Positions 1 through 8,477 of a stretch of 38,573 bases of DNA are shown here, one piece after another. Position 1 is the stretch's first letter. Each line of letters opens with the position of its first letter. Source of the stretch: Candidatus Aenigmatarchaeota archaeon (GTDB lineage Archaea > Aenigmatarchaeota > Aenigmatarchaeia > JACPZZ01); the NCBI GenBank assembly GCA_016195275.1, contig JACPZZ010000027.1, forward strand, positions 1-38,573, written 5' to 3'. The translations under genes and the position numbers were made by a program. Below the pieces are notes generated by a model. It ran no database searches. It was not told where the DNA came from and saw only the letters and a program-made list of their open reading frames with translations.

Positions 1-468
1 AACGCAGAACGTAGCGAACCATTTACCTGAAGATTCTTTCTTCAAGGTTAGGGTTTTTACCTTGCCTTCTATCTCACGGTGTTTCTTGATTGAAATTTCC
101 CCGAACGGGGTGACCTTCAGCTTCCTGCCAAGCTTGAATCCCGTTTGAGGATAATTCAAGCTCTTCATTCGGTCTATATTTTTGAAGCGCGGGTATCCGC
201 ATTCTTTGCCCTGCTTTCTCATTTTGACCATGCGCCATAACGATTTCTGAAGTCTGTGAGAAAGCGTCTGGGCTACTTGTGAATACAAACCGCTGTTCTT
301 TACCATTGTTTGCATCTCGCTTTTTGTGAGGAATTTCTTTGTTTCGTCATATTTTTTCTTGTTAGCTTCAAGAAGTTTGTTCCACAGGTTCTTCTCTATC
401 CAGAGATGTTCTTTCATTTGTACTTCTTGTTTCTTTGATGGATAAATTCTGAATTTATAGGTTCTCAT
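1..468 (-). CDS. tnpB: IS200/IS605-family TnpB, N-terminal part (runs off window)
   Basis: This reading frame starts at an ATG at 468 and is open for 156 codons to the left edge, so only the N-terminal part is visible. The protein begins MRTYKFRIYPSKKQE, the usual opening of OrfB/TnpB proteins, followed by a basic helical segment rich in K, N and W and then a GYPRFKN motif typical of the TnpB N-terminal region. TnpB is an RNA-guided DNA nuclease carried by IS605/IS1341-type elements. The catalytic RuvC residues and zinc finger lie outside the window, so activity cannot be judged. No TnpA is seen next to it. Family assignment is secure; completeness is unknown. Confidence 0.85.
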   Translation of the reverse strand, partial: MRTYKFRIYPSKKQEVQMKEHLWIEKNLWNKLLEANKKKYDETKKFLTKSEMQTMVKNSGLYSQVAQTLSHRLQKSLWRMVKMRKQGKECGYPRFKNIDRMKSLNYPQTGFKLGRKLKVTPFGEISIKKHREIEGKVKTLTLKKESSGKWFATFCV

Positions 469-545
469 TACATCCCCTTCTGTTGAGTATGACACGCCCC
501 GTATTTATGCGTTTTGTTTGCGGCGTTCCGATATGGTTCGCATTC

Positions 546-570
546 ATCCCACCTCTGAAGAGTGTGGGAT
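546..570. repeat. Hairpin upstream of tnpB, possible IS subterminal palindrome
   Basis: Perfect 7-bp inverted repeat ATCCCAC / GTGGGAT around an 11-nt loop that can itself pair (CTC/GAG). IS200/IS605 elements carry such hairpins close to their ends, and this one lies about 80 bp before the tnpB start, between it and the lipid gene. It may mark the element's end, but no second end is visible and the boundary cannot be fixed. Confidence 0.5.
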
Positions 571-622
571 TTCCCGCTCACTTAGTTAAAGAAGTCCGGG
601 TATAATTATCTTTGGTGCTAAA

Positions 623-1471
623 GTGGCGCGTGACCTGCTGAAAGGGCTTTTTTCATTGATACGGCCGTTGAACTGTGCCATGTCCGCCATTGCGGTGCCT
701 GTCGCCTTCTTGTTTTTGGCAGGCCCTTCCGAATTAACCAATTTCCAGAAGGAGATGTTTCTTGGTCCTCTGGTTGTATTTTTCATGTGCGCGGGCGGCA
801 ACGCGCTCAACGATGTCGTCGATCTGAAGGTAGACAGGGTGAACAAACCTTCAAGGCCCATACCGTCAGGTATGATAACAAAAAAACAGGCCCTGATTTT
901 CTCCCTGTTGATGTTTGCAGCGTGCATTTTTGCAGCCAGCAGGGTTTCCAGGACGGTTTTAGTCGCCGCTGCAGCCGGCGCGCTGGTACTCGGGTTTTAC
1001 GACATATTTTCAAAATCGCTGGGCGTTTTAGGAAATATCATGGTGTCTTTGGTAATAGGATCCCCGTTCATGGTAATCGGCATGATCACTGCGGAAACGC
1101 ACAAAGCCGTTTACCTTGCTATCGCCGCAGCTACAATAACCTTCGGCCGCGAGCTTGTGAAAAGCGTTGAAGACGTCAAAGGAGACTCGGTTGTCGGCAG
1201 GTTTTCACTGCCCGCAAGATACGGAAAAAGGAAGACGATGTTTTTGGCCTCTGCGTCAATACTCGTCGGATCAGCTTCGCTAATTTACCTGCGGGCATTT
1301 TACGGCAGTGTCTATCCGCTCATACTGTTGTTTGCATTGTACAAATTTTCCGGCGCGGTGTTGCAGCCGGTACGTATGAACGCGTCTAAAGCCGGAAAAC
1401 TTTCAAAAGAAATCAAGGCAGGCAGTGCGGTAACAATAATCGCGCTCGCGGCGGGAAGTTTGTTGGGTTGA
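623..1471 (+). CDS. Digeranylgeranylglyceryl phosphate synthase (UbiA family)
   Basis: Integral membrane prenyltransferase that would add the second geranylgeranyl chain to GGGP in archaeal ether-lipid synthesis (family knowledge, EC 2.5.1.42). The first Asp-rich motif is clear around residues 62-82: NALNDVVDLKVDRVNKPSRP, followed by IPSG. The second Asp-rich motif appears as SVEDVKGD near residue 186. Several hydrophobic helices are spread over the 282 residues, a normal family length. The start used is GTG at 623, giving MARDLLKG; a TATA-like TATAATTAT lies at 601-609, so any leader is short. The gene faces the GGGP synthase gene tail to tail with 29 bases between stops. UbiA paralogs make other prenylated products, but the NxPSRPIPSG sequence and the neighbour favour the lipid role. 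Confidence 0.88.
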   Translation: MARDLLKGLFSLIRPLNCAMSAIAVPVAFLFLAGPSELTNFQKEMFLGPLVVFFMCAGGNALNDVVDLKVDRVNKPSRPIPSGMITKKQALIFSLLMFAACIFAASRVSRTVLVAAAAGALVLGFYDIFSKSLGVLGNIMVSLVIGSPFMVIGMITAETHKAVYLAIAAATITFGRELVKSVEDVKGDSVVGRFSLPARYGKRKTMFLASASILVGSASLIYLRAFYGSVYPLILLFALYKFSGAVLQPVRMNASKAGKLSKEIKAGSAVTIIALAAGSLLG

Positions 1472-1500
1472 AAATTAAGATTTTTAAGAACAAGGCGAAA

Positions 1501-2265
1501 CTAGACTTTCTCTTTTCCGGCCAGTTTTATTGCTTCTGCCATTCTTTTTATTTTGTCGGAATTGCCGTTTAATTCAAACGCGGTCCCGATGTGTATGCCG
1601 TCCGCCCCGGCCTTTATTATTTCAGTGGCCTGCTCCGGCTGGCGCACGCCGCCCGCATAAAAGTATGGTATCGTTAACACACTGCTGACAGCTTTCACCA
1701 GTTGCGTGGGTGCAGGTTCCGGCGCGCCGGATCCCGAATCGGTTATCATAAGTCTCGCGCCCATGTACTCGCCTGCCAGCGCTGAGGCGGCAGCCAGATC
1801 CGGCCTTGATCTGGGCACAAGGTTTGCGTTTGTTAGCCAGCCTACGGCCATGCCCGGCTCCAAAACAACGTAAGCCGTAGGTATGCATTCGATCCCTGCC
1901 TTTTTCGCAACAGGCGCGCCCTGTATCTGCGCTGTCGAGCTCCAGTAATTGTCCCGCGAGTTAATAAGGTACATGAAGTAAAGGGCGTCGGCGTATTCGG
2001 TTATCGTTCCTACATTGCCGGGAAAGAGCACAACCGGTATGGAAACGTTTTCCTTTATCATTTTCACAGTGTTGTCCAGTATCTCACCCTGCGCTCCGAT
2101 CGTGCCGCCCACAAGTATTATGTCAGCGCCCGACTCTTCAGAGATCCCCGCGATTTTATCAGGCTTTTCAGGAACGCTCTTGTCCGGATCGATCAGGGTA
2201 AGAAGTAAAGCCCCTTCCTTCTCGATCTTGTCGCTGATGTAATTTTCGACTTTACCCGGTTTCAT
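1501..2265 (-). CDS. Geranylgeranylglyceryl phosphate synthase
   Basis: Cytosolic TIM-barrel enzyme of the PcrB/GGGPS family that would join sn-glycerol-1-phosphate to geranylgeranyl diphosphate, the first committed step of archaeal lipids (EC 2.5.1.41). It has 254 residues and begins MKPGKVENYISDKIEKEGAL, then LIDPDK, ILVGGT, VLFPGN and the phosphate-binding region TDSGSGAP, with YFYAGGVR and GADGIHIGTAFE toward the end. These match the long archaeal group of the family. Its stop is TAG, which shows that TAG is used as an ordinary stop in this genome. It converges with the UbiA gene that would perform the next reaction. Confidence 0.92.
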   Translation of the reverse strand: MKPGKVENYISDKIEKEGALLLTLIDPDKSVPEKPDKIAGISEESGADIILVGGTIGAQGEILDNTVKMIKENVSIPVVLFPGNVGTITEYADALYFMYLINSRDNYWSSTAQIQGAPVAKKAGIECIPTAYVVLEPGMAVGWLTNANLVPRSRPDLAAASALAGEYMGARLMITDSGSGAPEPAPTQLVKAVSSVLTIPYFYAGGVRQPEQATEIIKAGADGIHIGTAFELNGNSDKIKRMAEAIKLAGKEKV

Positions 2266-2357
2266 ATTATCACAGCAAATACTTCGTCAATGTTAAAAAA
2301 ACATACGTAGCGTAACCATTAATAAATGGCCAAAGTTATGTATTTTTTGATATTGCC

Positions 2358-2597
2358 ATGACAGACGAACAAAAGGCCGTTTTTCTGGCCCTGGCTGCCG
2401 GAGTTATAGCTGGTGTCTTGTCCAAATACGCCGGCAACAGTTTTGGTCTGGTAGCCGGCATAGCCATAGGTTATGCCCTCAATGCGCTGCAAAAAAGGAT
2501 GTTCGGCGAAAAGAAGCAAGGCTGGCCAACAGGCAATGTAACGATGCCTTACATTTTTACGTGGATAATAGCGTGGGTATTCCTGGTAAATGTTTGA
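2358..2597 (+). CDS. Small membrane protein, EMC6/DUF5379-like
   Basis: A 79-residue protein with three hydrophobic stretches: residues 7-21, a glycine-rich stretch (SFGLVAGIAIGYALNAL) near 28-45, and a C-terminal PYIFTWIIAWVFLVNV. The topology and the closing P-(F/Y)-x-x-x-W segment resemble archaeal EMC6-like small proteins, but the resemblance is from memory of the pattern and is not decisive. It ends 12 bases before the aspS start on the same strand, so the two are probably co-transcribed. Function in membrane protein insertion would be inference. Confidence 0.55.
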   Translation: MTDEQKAVFLALAAGVIAGVLSKYAGNSFGLVAGIAIGYALNALQKRMFGEKKQGWPTGNVTMPYIFTWIIAWVFLVNV

Positions 2598-2609
2598 AAG
2601 GGATTTGGT

Positions 2610-3923
2610 ATGGAACGGCATTACGTATCTGAAATAAGCCCGTCAATGGACGGTAATACAGTCAATGTTTACGGCTGGGTTGAATCTATCCGCGATCTTG
2701 GAAGCTTAAAGTTCATCGTTTTGCGCGACATGACAGGCACGATACAAATGGTTGTGAAGAAAGGAGCGATAGACGCCGGAACATCCAAGATTATAGATTC
2801 TGTGTCGCGCGAATTTGTAGTGAAAGTGCGCTGCCTAGTCAAGAAGAACGAGAAGGCGCCTGGTGGGCGTGAACTCCTTCCAAAGGACATTGAAATCGTT
2901 TCTGTTTCAGAAACGAATTTTCCAACAGACATAACCGACAGGACAAAATCGCATTTGGACACAAGATTGGACTGGCGTCCTTTGGACTTGAGGAACACTA
3001 AAAACGCCGCGATATTCCGCCTGCAGTCGAAAATAGTCAGCGCTTTCCACGAGTTTTTTCAGGGCAACGGTTTCGTCCATACGTTCACGCCTTCGATAAT
3101 GGGCAATCCTGCCGAAAGCGGGTCCGAGGTTTTTCCGGTAGTCTATTTCAACAAACAGGCCTTTTTGCGCCAGGATCCCCAATTGCATCGCCAGTTAACG
3201 GTAGCCGGCGGCCTGGACAAAGTTTACGAAATAGGTCCGAGCTGGCGCGCAGAATTAAGCCATACTGTGAAGCATTTATGCGAGCATCGCACATGCGCCG
3301 CGGAAATAGGTTTTATAGAGGACGAATACGACGTGATAAAACTCGAAGAATCGATGATAGTTAATATTTTCAAAAAACTGTCCGAGAACGCCAAAAACGG
3401 GCTGGAAACTCTGGGCGTTAGGATCAGTGCCCCGAAAGCGCCTTTCCCGATACTGGAGTTCCCGGAGATATACGGCATCCTTGAATCCATGGGCAAAAAA
3501 TTGAAGCGCGGCAGCGACCTTGATACAGAATCCGAAAAATTGCTGGCCAAATACGTGATGGAAAAATACGGCTCGGAATTTTTCTTTGTCAACAAGATCC
3601 CGTTTTCGATAAAACCGTTTTACGTGATGCGCGATGATGAAACCGAATACGCGCGCAGCGTCGACCTTTATTTCCGCGAGATCGAGATGTCTTCGGGCGG
3701 GCAGCGAGAGCACAGATACGACAACCTGATGAAAAACATAAAGGAAAAGAAGCTTGATGCTGCGGGTTTGGAGTGGTTTACTAAATTTTTCAAATTGGGA
3801 GGGATACCGCCCCACGGAGGTTTTTCAATAGGCATAGAAAGATTGACGAAGCAGATAGCTAATATTGAAAACGTCAGAGAGGCCGTATTGTTCCCCAGAG
3901 ACCCTGAGAGACTGGTTCCGTAA
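2610..3923 (+). CDS. aspS: Aspartyl-tRNA synthetase, archaeal type
   Basis: Class IIb aminoacyl-tRNA synthetase of 437 residues, the usual archaeal length, charging tRNA with aspartate. An N-terminal OB-fold anticodon-binding domain (residues 1-100, with IRDLGSLKFIVLRDMTG) is followed by the catalytic core: motif 1 region FVHTFTPSIMG, the Asp-site loop FLRQDPQLHRQ, motif 2 YEIGPSWRAE, and motif 3 GIERLTKQ with the ending LFPRDPERLVP. The SGGQREHRYD block is typical of AspRS, not AsnRS. Deviations from the form I know are QDPQLHRQ (usually QSPQLYKQ), CAAEIGF (usually an acidic residue two before E) and GGFSIGIER (usually GGxGLGxER). Whether it also charges tRNA-Asn cannot be told. A GAAAGGGA ribosome site precedes the ATG. 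Confidence 0.93.
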   Translation: MERHYVSEISPSMDGNTVNVYGWVESIRDLGSLKFIVLRDMTGTIQMVVKKGAIDAGTSKIIDSVSREFVVKVRCLVKKNEKAPGGRELLPKDIEIVSVSETNFPTDITDRTKSHLDTRLDWRPLDLRNTKNAAIFRLQSKIVSAFHEFFQGNGFVHTFTPSIMGNPAESGSEVFPVVYFNKQAFLRQDPQLHRQLTVAGGLDKVYEIGPSWRAELSHTVKHLCEHRTCAAEIGFIEDEYDVIKLEESMIVNIFKKLSENAKNGLETLGVRISAPKAPFPILEFPEIYGILESMGKKLKRGSDLDTESEKLLAKYVMEKYGSEFFFVNKIPFSIKPFYVMRDDETEYARSVDLYFREIEMSSGGQREHRYDNLMKNIKEKKLDAAGLEWFTKFFKLGGIPPHGGFSIGIERLTKQIANIENVREAVLFPRDPERLVP

Positions 3924-3928
3924 TTATT

Positions 3929-4095
3929 TTATTTTTTCAGAAGCTTGAAAAAAGCTTCTCTAGTCAAACCGGCTTGTCTAAGTATGCTGACAGAATGCCT
4001 TTTGCTATCTCTGGGTGATTGGGCACTGCAATTCTTATATCATTGGTCAAGATACTATGTAAATGCCGTCCTCGTCTTTCGATAAAGCTGTCTTG
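3929..4095 (-). pseudogene. hicA: HicA toxin remnant, truncated and frameshifted
   Basis: Reading leftward, one frame gives SFIERRGRHLHS and IAVPNHPEIAKGIL. Then a one-base shift near 3988-3996 is needed to continue as SILRQAGLTREAFFKLLKK before a TAA at 3929-3931. This is the C-terminal half of a HicA mRNA interferase; the same VPNHPE...SILxQAGLTREA block recurs in the second hicA at 21402-21628. The N-terminus is missing because the frame runs into the end of purQ, and no hicB lies nearby. It fills the gap between the convergent aspS and purQ genes and is best read as a decayed toxin gene. Confidence 0.8.
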
Positions 4096-4102
4096 AATTG
4101 CA

Positions 4103-4891
4103 TCATGCAAAATACGCGACCATGTTCTTGAATAACTTTATCCCGTCCGGCTCCATATCATCAACGCCGGCGCCCATTTCTCTCTTCATTCTTGTGTAAT
4201 GCGGGTGGTTTGTCATGTGGTTGAACGCTTCGAAATGCGGCATTGTCCCGAATATCCTGCCGGTCTTGTCGCATATGCCTGCTATCGCATCGACAGACCC
4301 GTTCGGGTTTTCCGGGAATTGGGCAGCAACATCCCCGTGGCGGTTGACATATTGCATGACAACCTGGCCGTTTGCATGCAATCTTTGCAACGCTTCCGGG
4401 CTGGCGGTCACAAATTTTCCTTCTCCATGCCTGACCGGAAGGTAAAGGCCGTCCAAACCTTTTGTGAAAACGCATCTTGAATTAGGGTTTACTTTTAAAC
4501 GGACCCAGTTGTCATAGAAAAATCCCGCGTCGTTGCTGGTCAATGTTGCGTCTATTTGTGAATCTTCGTTGTTGAATACGCCCAACTTGGCTGCTATCTG
4601 AAAGCCGTTGCAGACATCGTAGATTAGTGTGTCTCTCGCATAGAATTCATGCAATTCTTCATCCAATTTGCCAAGCCTTTTTGCAGTCGCGACGCCCGCT
4701 CCAAGATCGTCGCCGTCAGAAAACCCGCCGCATATCGCAAGTATCTGGCAGTCCCTGAGGGTAACATCGCGGTCTAACAGCTCGTAGATCGTGGCTATTC
4801 TTGTGCGCGCCCCTGATTTACGTAATGAATAGTCAAGTTCTTTTTCCGTGTTCAACCCGTTGCCTGTTAATATCAAAGCTTTCGGTTCCAT
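4103..4891 (-). CDS. purQ: Phosphoribosylformylglycinamidine synthase, glutaminase subunit PurQ
   Basis: Class I glutamine amidotransferase subunit supplying ammonia to PurL in the fourth step of purine synthesis. The start is the ATG at 4891 (MEPKALILTGNGLN), overlapping the purL TGA by one base as TGATG, a sign of coupled translation; an upstream in-frame start would add nine residues inside purL. Visible motifs are CGGFSDGDD in the N-terminal part, the nucleophile elbow YDVCNGFQ, and MPHFEAFNH where the catalytic His is expected (more usual is PHPER). About 262 residues, a little longer than small bacterial PurQ (~225) and like forms that pair with PurSL. Confidence 0.92.
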   Translation of the reverse strand: MEPKALILTGNGLNTEKELDYSLRKSGARTRIATIYELLDRDVTLRDCQILAICGGFSDGDDLGAGVATAKRLGKLDEELHEFYARDTLIYDVCNGFQIAAKLGVFNNEDSQIDATLTSNDAGFFYDNWVRLKVNPNSRCVFTKGLDGLYLPVRHGEGKFVTASPEALQRLHANGQVVMQYVNRHGDVAAQFPENPNGSVDAIAGICDKTGRIFGTMPHFEAFNHMTNHPHYTRMKREMGAGVDDMEPDGIKLFKNMVAYFA

Positions 4892-7875
4892 CAGTTCCAC
4901 CCAAACCTGCTTTGCCACGCATCCTTTAGCCCGTAAATGCTTGCGGTTATGACTGTGCGCCCGTCCAAACCGCGCACGTAGAAACTGTCGCCGGCTCTAA
5001 CATTTCCGACACGTGCATATTGTACGGAACCCATCGTTTTTTCAAATTCGTCAGCTTTCGCAGGGTCCACAGTAACGACAAACCTGCTTGCGGATTCGGA
5101 GAACAGCGCCTTGTAATTTTTATCAACGTCTTGAGTGGGAAGTTTTGAAAGGTTCACATCCATGCCGTAACCGCCGGCAAATGCCGTTTCAGCAAGTGCA
5201 ACACCCAAACCGCCTTGTGAAGCATCGTGTATCGATGCGGCCAGACCGTGTTTTGTTGCTTCAGCCAAAGATTTGTACAAAACTTTCGCAGACTTGGCGT
5301 CAACAACAGGAACGCTGTCCCCGACTGCTCCGCGAGACGTGTAAAATTCAGAACCGCCCATTTCGTCTTTTGTAACGCCCAAAACATATACGATATCACC
5401 GGGCATTTTAGCATCCATTGAAACAAAATTCCTGGCATCGTCCATTTTGGCCATCGCAGACATCATAACCGTTGGCAATCCAGATACCTTTTGCTTGTTG
5501 CCTTCCTGATCTGTGTATTCGGTATCTATGGTCATGCTGTCCTTTCCGGAAATGCAGGGCGTTTCATATTCGAGGCAATAATTGCGCAAAGCCATGTTCG
5601 CCCGAACCAGTTGGGCCATCTTATGTTTGTCTTCGAGCGGGGAGGGCCAGCAAAAATTGTCATTGAAAACAATCCGTTCCATATCGCCGCCGACTGCTAT
5701 AACACCTCTGATAGCCTCGTCAATTGCGTTTGCGGTCATGTGGTATGTGTCTATTTGTCCATATAACGGGTTTATCCCGTGCGAAAGTATTATGCCTTCG
5801 TTTGAATCCAGGAACGGTCTTAGTACCGCAGCATCCGCAGGCCCATCATTTTGCGCGCCGACAAACGGTTTGCCTGCGCTACCGCCCTGCACTTCGTGAT
5901 CAAATCGCCTTACCATCTTTTCCTTGCTAGCTATATTCGGCCTTGCCAGTATTCTGGTCAATTCTGCTGTAAGGTCTGAATCATCTGCAATTATCGGATC
6001 GTCGTTGTGTAATATTCTTTGCCATTCAGCTTCCAGTTCCATTTTAGGGACGCCGTTATGCAGGAATTCCATGTCCAAATGGGCAACCACATCGCTGCCG
6101 TAAGTAGCATGTAATTTTCCGCTGTCCGTAAATTTACCGACAACCGATGATTCTACGCGGTATTTTCTTGAAAGCTCTTCAAACTCCGTTATTTTTTCCG
6201 GCTTGACAGCAGCGGTCATCCTTTCCTGGGACTCTGAAATTAAAATTTCCCATGGCTGCATGCCTGCGTATTTCAACGGAACGCGGTCAAGGTATATTTC
6301 GCAGCCGCCAGAGATCTGCGCAAGCTCGCCTATCGACGACGACAAACCGCCTGCGCCATTGTCTGTTATCGCTTCGATTAAGCCAAGATCCCGCGCCCTG
6401 ATCAAAAAATCGTACGCGCGTTTCTGCACAATCGGGTCGCCTATCTGAACTGCCGAAGAAGGCGATTTTTCATGCAGCGTTCCTGAGGAAAATGTAGCTC
6501 CGTGTATGCCATCTTTTCCAACGCGCCCGCCGACCATGACAGCAAGATAACCCGGTTCGATGACTTTTTCTTCTGTTTTTCTGCCGTTGATTTCAGCTGG
6601 CATCACGCCTACGGATCCGCAAAAAACAAGCGGCTTTCCCAAAAAACTGTCGTGGAAAAACACTGAACCGTTTACAGTAGGTATTCCTGTTTTGTTTCCC
6701 GCATGTTCTATGCCTTTGAAAACGCCTTTTCTCACGCGGTCCGGATGCAATATTGTTGACGGTAAATAACCTGCGTAATCCGGATCAGCAAAGCACAATA
6801 CATCAGTAGACGCAATTAATTCCGCTCCGACGCCCGCGCCCATAATATCGCGATGGCAGCCATTGACCCCGGTCAAAGCGCCGCCGTACGGATCCTTCGC
6901 GCTCGGGCTGTTGTGCGTTTCGACCTTCATCAGCATGTTCCACATGTTGTTGAACTTGACGATACCGGCGTTGTCCTTGAATACGGAAACTAGTTTGTCT
7001 TTCCATTTATCAGTTTTTGCAAGCTCCTCTGTTGCGTCTTTAATGAAAGTTTTGAAAAGGCTGTCAATATCAATAGTTAGACCCGTCTCCCTGTCCACAT
7101 AGTGCACGGCCGCATTGAAAATCTTGTGTTTGCAGTGTTCGCTCCATGTTTGCGCCAACACTTCCAATTCCACGTCAGTAGGCATCGGACCAAGGCCGAA
7201 CGTTTCCCTTTCCTGTACAAAGCTAGGCCTTTGGTACTCGCTGCCTATGGTCCGCATTTCCCGAAGGTTTAACGAAAGCTCGCCCTTTCCGCTTATTTCC
7301 ATAAGCGCGTTATCATCGACACCCAGATTAACATATCCTGCTCTCAACCCGTTGCCTGCAACCATTTTTGGTACAGTGTGCAGTCCTGTTCTCCTGTCCC
7401 ACGTGCGGTAATCATAGACCCGCATATCCTCAATGAGCGGGTTGGCAAGCATTGCAACAGCCGCTTTTTTTAATTCTTCTTCTGTCCCGCCCTTGACAAA
7501 ATATTGCGCTGATGTGTAGGCGCTTCCTTCCCCCACGCCTCTGTCTAGAATTGTTTCTGCAATTTCTTTTGCAGTCCGGCCCTGCGGGTCGGCGACGCCC
7601 GGTTTTTTTGAAACTTCGACCATGAAATCAAAATCGCCGGGGCTGATTTGTTCGTTTATCGCAGAAAATTCTGTTACAGGGTCTGTAAGTTCGGTTTCTA
7701 ATCGTTTTATGTCGTCCTCGGACAAAGGAAAATCAAAAGTTATTTTTCTGGCGGTGCGCACGTTTTGTGTTTTTATCCCGCGTTCGGTGAAATCCTGTTT
7801 TACAGCAGCGGCCGAAGCGTCCGGGAACTCCGGTTTGACGGCAACCTGTAACGTGTTCGGTTTAGTATCAGCCAT
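4891..7875 (-). CDS. purL: Phosphoribosylformylglycinamidine synthase PurSL (PurS-like regions fused to PurL)
   Basis: Synthetase subunit that makes FGAM from FGAR, ATP and PurQ-derived ammonia. About 994 residues from the ATG at 7875; a TTG three codons upstream is also in frame. The first ~170 residues hold two PurS-like segments (LQVAVKPEF..., then FDFMVEVSKKPGVADPQGRTAKEI...). The PurL core follows: LAQTWSEHCKHK, KVETHNSPS, GGALTGVNG, ITDNGAGGLSSSIGEL, ISESQERM, and in the second half GGDMERIVFNDNF, CISGKDSM and SIHDASQGGLGVALAE. Separate purS is therefore unnecessary, while PurQ is still encoded next door. The promoter would lie in the 7876-7942 gap, which it shares with the divergent purN fragment. 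Confidence 0.93.
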   Translation of the reverse strand: MADTKPNTLQVAVKPEFPDASAAAVKQDFTERGIKTQNVRTARKITFDFPLSEDDIKRLETELTDPVTEFSAINEQISPGDFDFMVEVSKKPGVADPQGRTAKEIAETILDRGVGEGSAYTSAQYFVKGGTEEELKKAAVAMLANPLIEDMRVYDYRTWDRRTGLHTVPKMVAGNGLRAGYVNLGVDDNALMEISGKGELSLNLREMRTIGSEYQRPSFVQERETFGLGPMPTDVELEVLAQTWSEHCKHKIFNAAVHYVDRETGLTIDIDSLFKTFIKDATEELAKTDKWKDKLVSVFKDNAGIVKFNNMWNMLMKVETHNSPSAKDPYGGALTGVNGCHRDIMGAGVGAELIASTDVLCFADPDYAGYLPSTILHPDRVRKGVFKGIEHAGNKTGIPTVNGSVFFHDSFLGKPLVFCGSVGVMPAEINGRKTEEKVIEPGYLAVMVGGRVGKDGIHGATFSSGTLHEKSPSSAVQIGDPIVQKRAYDFLIRARDLGLIEAITDNGAGGLSSSIGELAQISGGCEIYLDRVPLKYAGMQPWEILISESQERMTAAVKPEKITEFEELSRKYRVESSVVGKFTDSGKLHATYGSDVVAHLDMEFLHNGVPKMELEAEWQRILHNDDPIIADDSDLTAELTRILARPNIASKEKMVRRFDHEVQGGSAGKPFVGAQNDGPADAAVLRPFLDSNEGIILSHGINPLYGQIDTYHMTANAIDEAIRGVIAVGGDMERIVFNDNFCWPSPLEDKHKMAQLVRANMALRNYCLEYETPCISGKDSMTIDTEYTDQEGNKQKVSGLPTVMMSAMAKMDDARNFVSMDAKMPGDIVYVLGVTKDEMGGSEFYTSRGAVGDSVPVVDAKSAKVLYKSLAEATKHGLAASIHDASQGGLGVALAETAFAGGYGMDVNLSKLPTQDVDKNYKALFSESASRFVVTVDPAKADEFEKTMGSVQYARVGNVRAGDSFYVRGLDGRTVITASIYGLKDAWQSRFGWN

Positions 7876-7942
7876 GAAGCTCAACTATAATAAATTTGTA
7901 AGCAATTTAAGCCTTAACAGCTTATTTCTTTTACGTGCAAGC

Positions 7943-8164
7943 ATGGCATACCAGCGTTCCCAATTGCATAAGTTGTACGATCCCGGCATTGAACAAAGGC
8001 CTATGCGCGTCGCTGATCTTATGTCTGGCTCTGGAACCAATGTTGTAAAAACTATAGAGCACCAGAAAGGACTTGCGGAAGAAAGAGGAAAAGCGCCGTA
8101 TGAAGTTGTCGTTATATGCAGCAAGGCGGTTGTAAAATGGGCAAAAAAAAGACTGAAAAAATAA
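7943..8164 (+). pseudogene. purN: Truncated phosphoribosylglycinamide formyltransferase (PurN) N-terminus
   Basis: From the ATG at 7943 the first 58 residues read like the beginning of a PurN-type GAR transformylase: a short lead, then MRVADLMSGSGTNVVKTIEH and a PYEVVVI strand. In intact enzymes the GxGxN loop binds substrate, and about 130 more residues with the N-H-D catalytic set follow. Here similarity stops near 8116 and the frame ends after CSKAVVKWAKKRLKK at 8164, so none of the catalytic part is present. It is divergent from purL and upstream of purC, a natural place for purN. I infer deletion of the 3' part and joining to unrelated DNA. Confidence 0.72.
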
Positions 8165-8453
8165 GGAAAGAAGTGGAAAGGTTCGAAAATGCCATCAAAA
8201 AAAATTTTTTGTAGATAAAATTATAATCTTTGGTTCTGCTGCACGGGGAGAAATGACAAGGGGAAAAGCGGTTACAGAACAGGGGATGCTGAACTGGGCA
8301 GCGGAACTTGACATAGATGACGAAACGAGGATGCGATTAACATCGTTGGACATCATGGATTTCGGAGAAGCCGAACGCGTCGCTGACATGGCATTGGATT
8401 CTTCCAGAATAGCGATAAACAGGATAAAAAAGAAAATACAACAAGCAGCTTAA
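8137..8453 (+). pseudogene. Nucleotidyltransferase-like debris joined to an unknown C-terminal piece
   Basis: An ATG at 8137 opens MGKKKTEKIRKEVERFENAI and stops at TAG 8212-8214. If one base is slipped in the A8T6 run at 8197-8210, the frame continues VDKIIIFGSAARGEMTRGK. FGSAARGE is the start of the minimal nucleotidyltransferase motif (GSxxRGxxxxxSDxD), but the SDxD part is absent. The rest, to 8453, is an acidic and basic helical tail (ELDIDDETRMRLTSLDIMDF...) that I do not recognise. The region 7943-8453 thus holds at least two gene fragments and no evident intact gene. It ends 24 bases before the purC start. Confidence 0.55.
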
Positions 8454-8477
8454 ATATTTGGAAAGGATATTAAAATT

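Noticed and set aside
3939-3959. Hairpin AGAAGCTT/AAGCTTCT near the end of aspS as a terminator
   Set aside because: It falls inside the recognisable HicA coding remnant (EAFFKLLKK), and on the aspS strand the T-rich run precedes the stem, so it is not a standard terminator.
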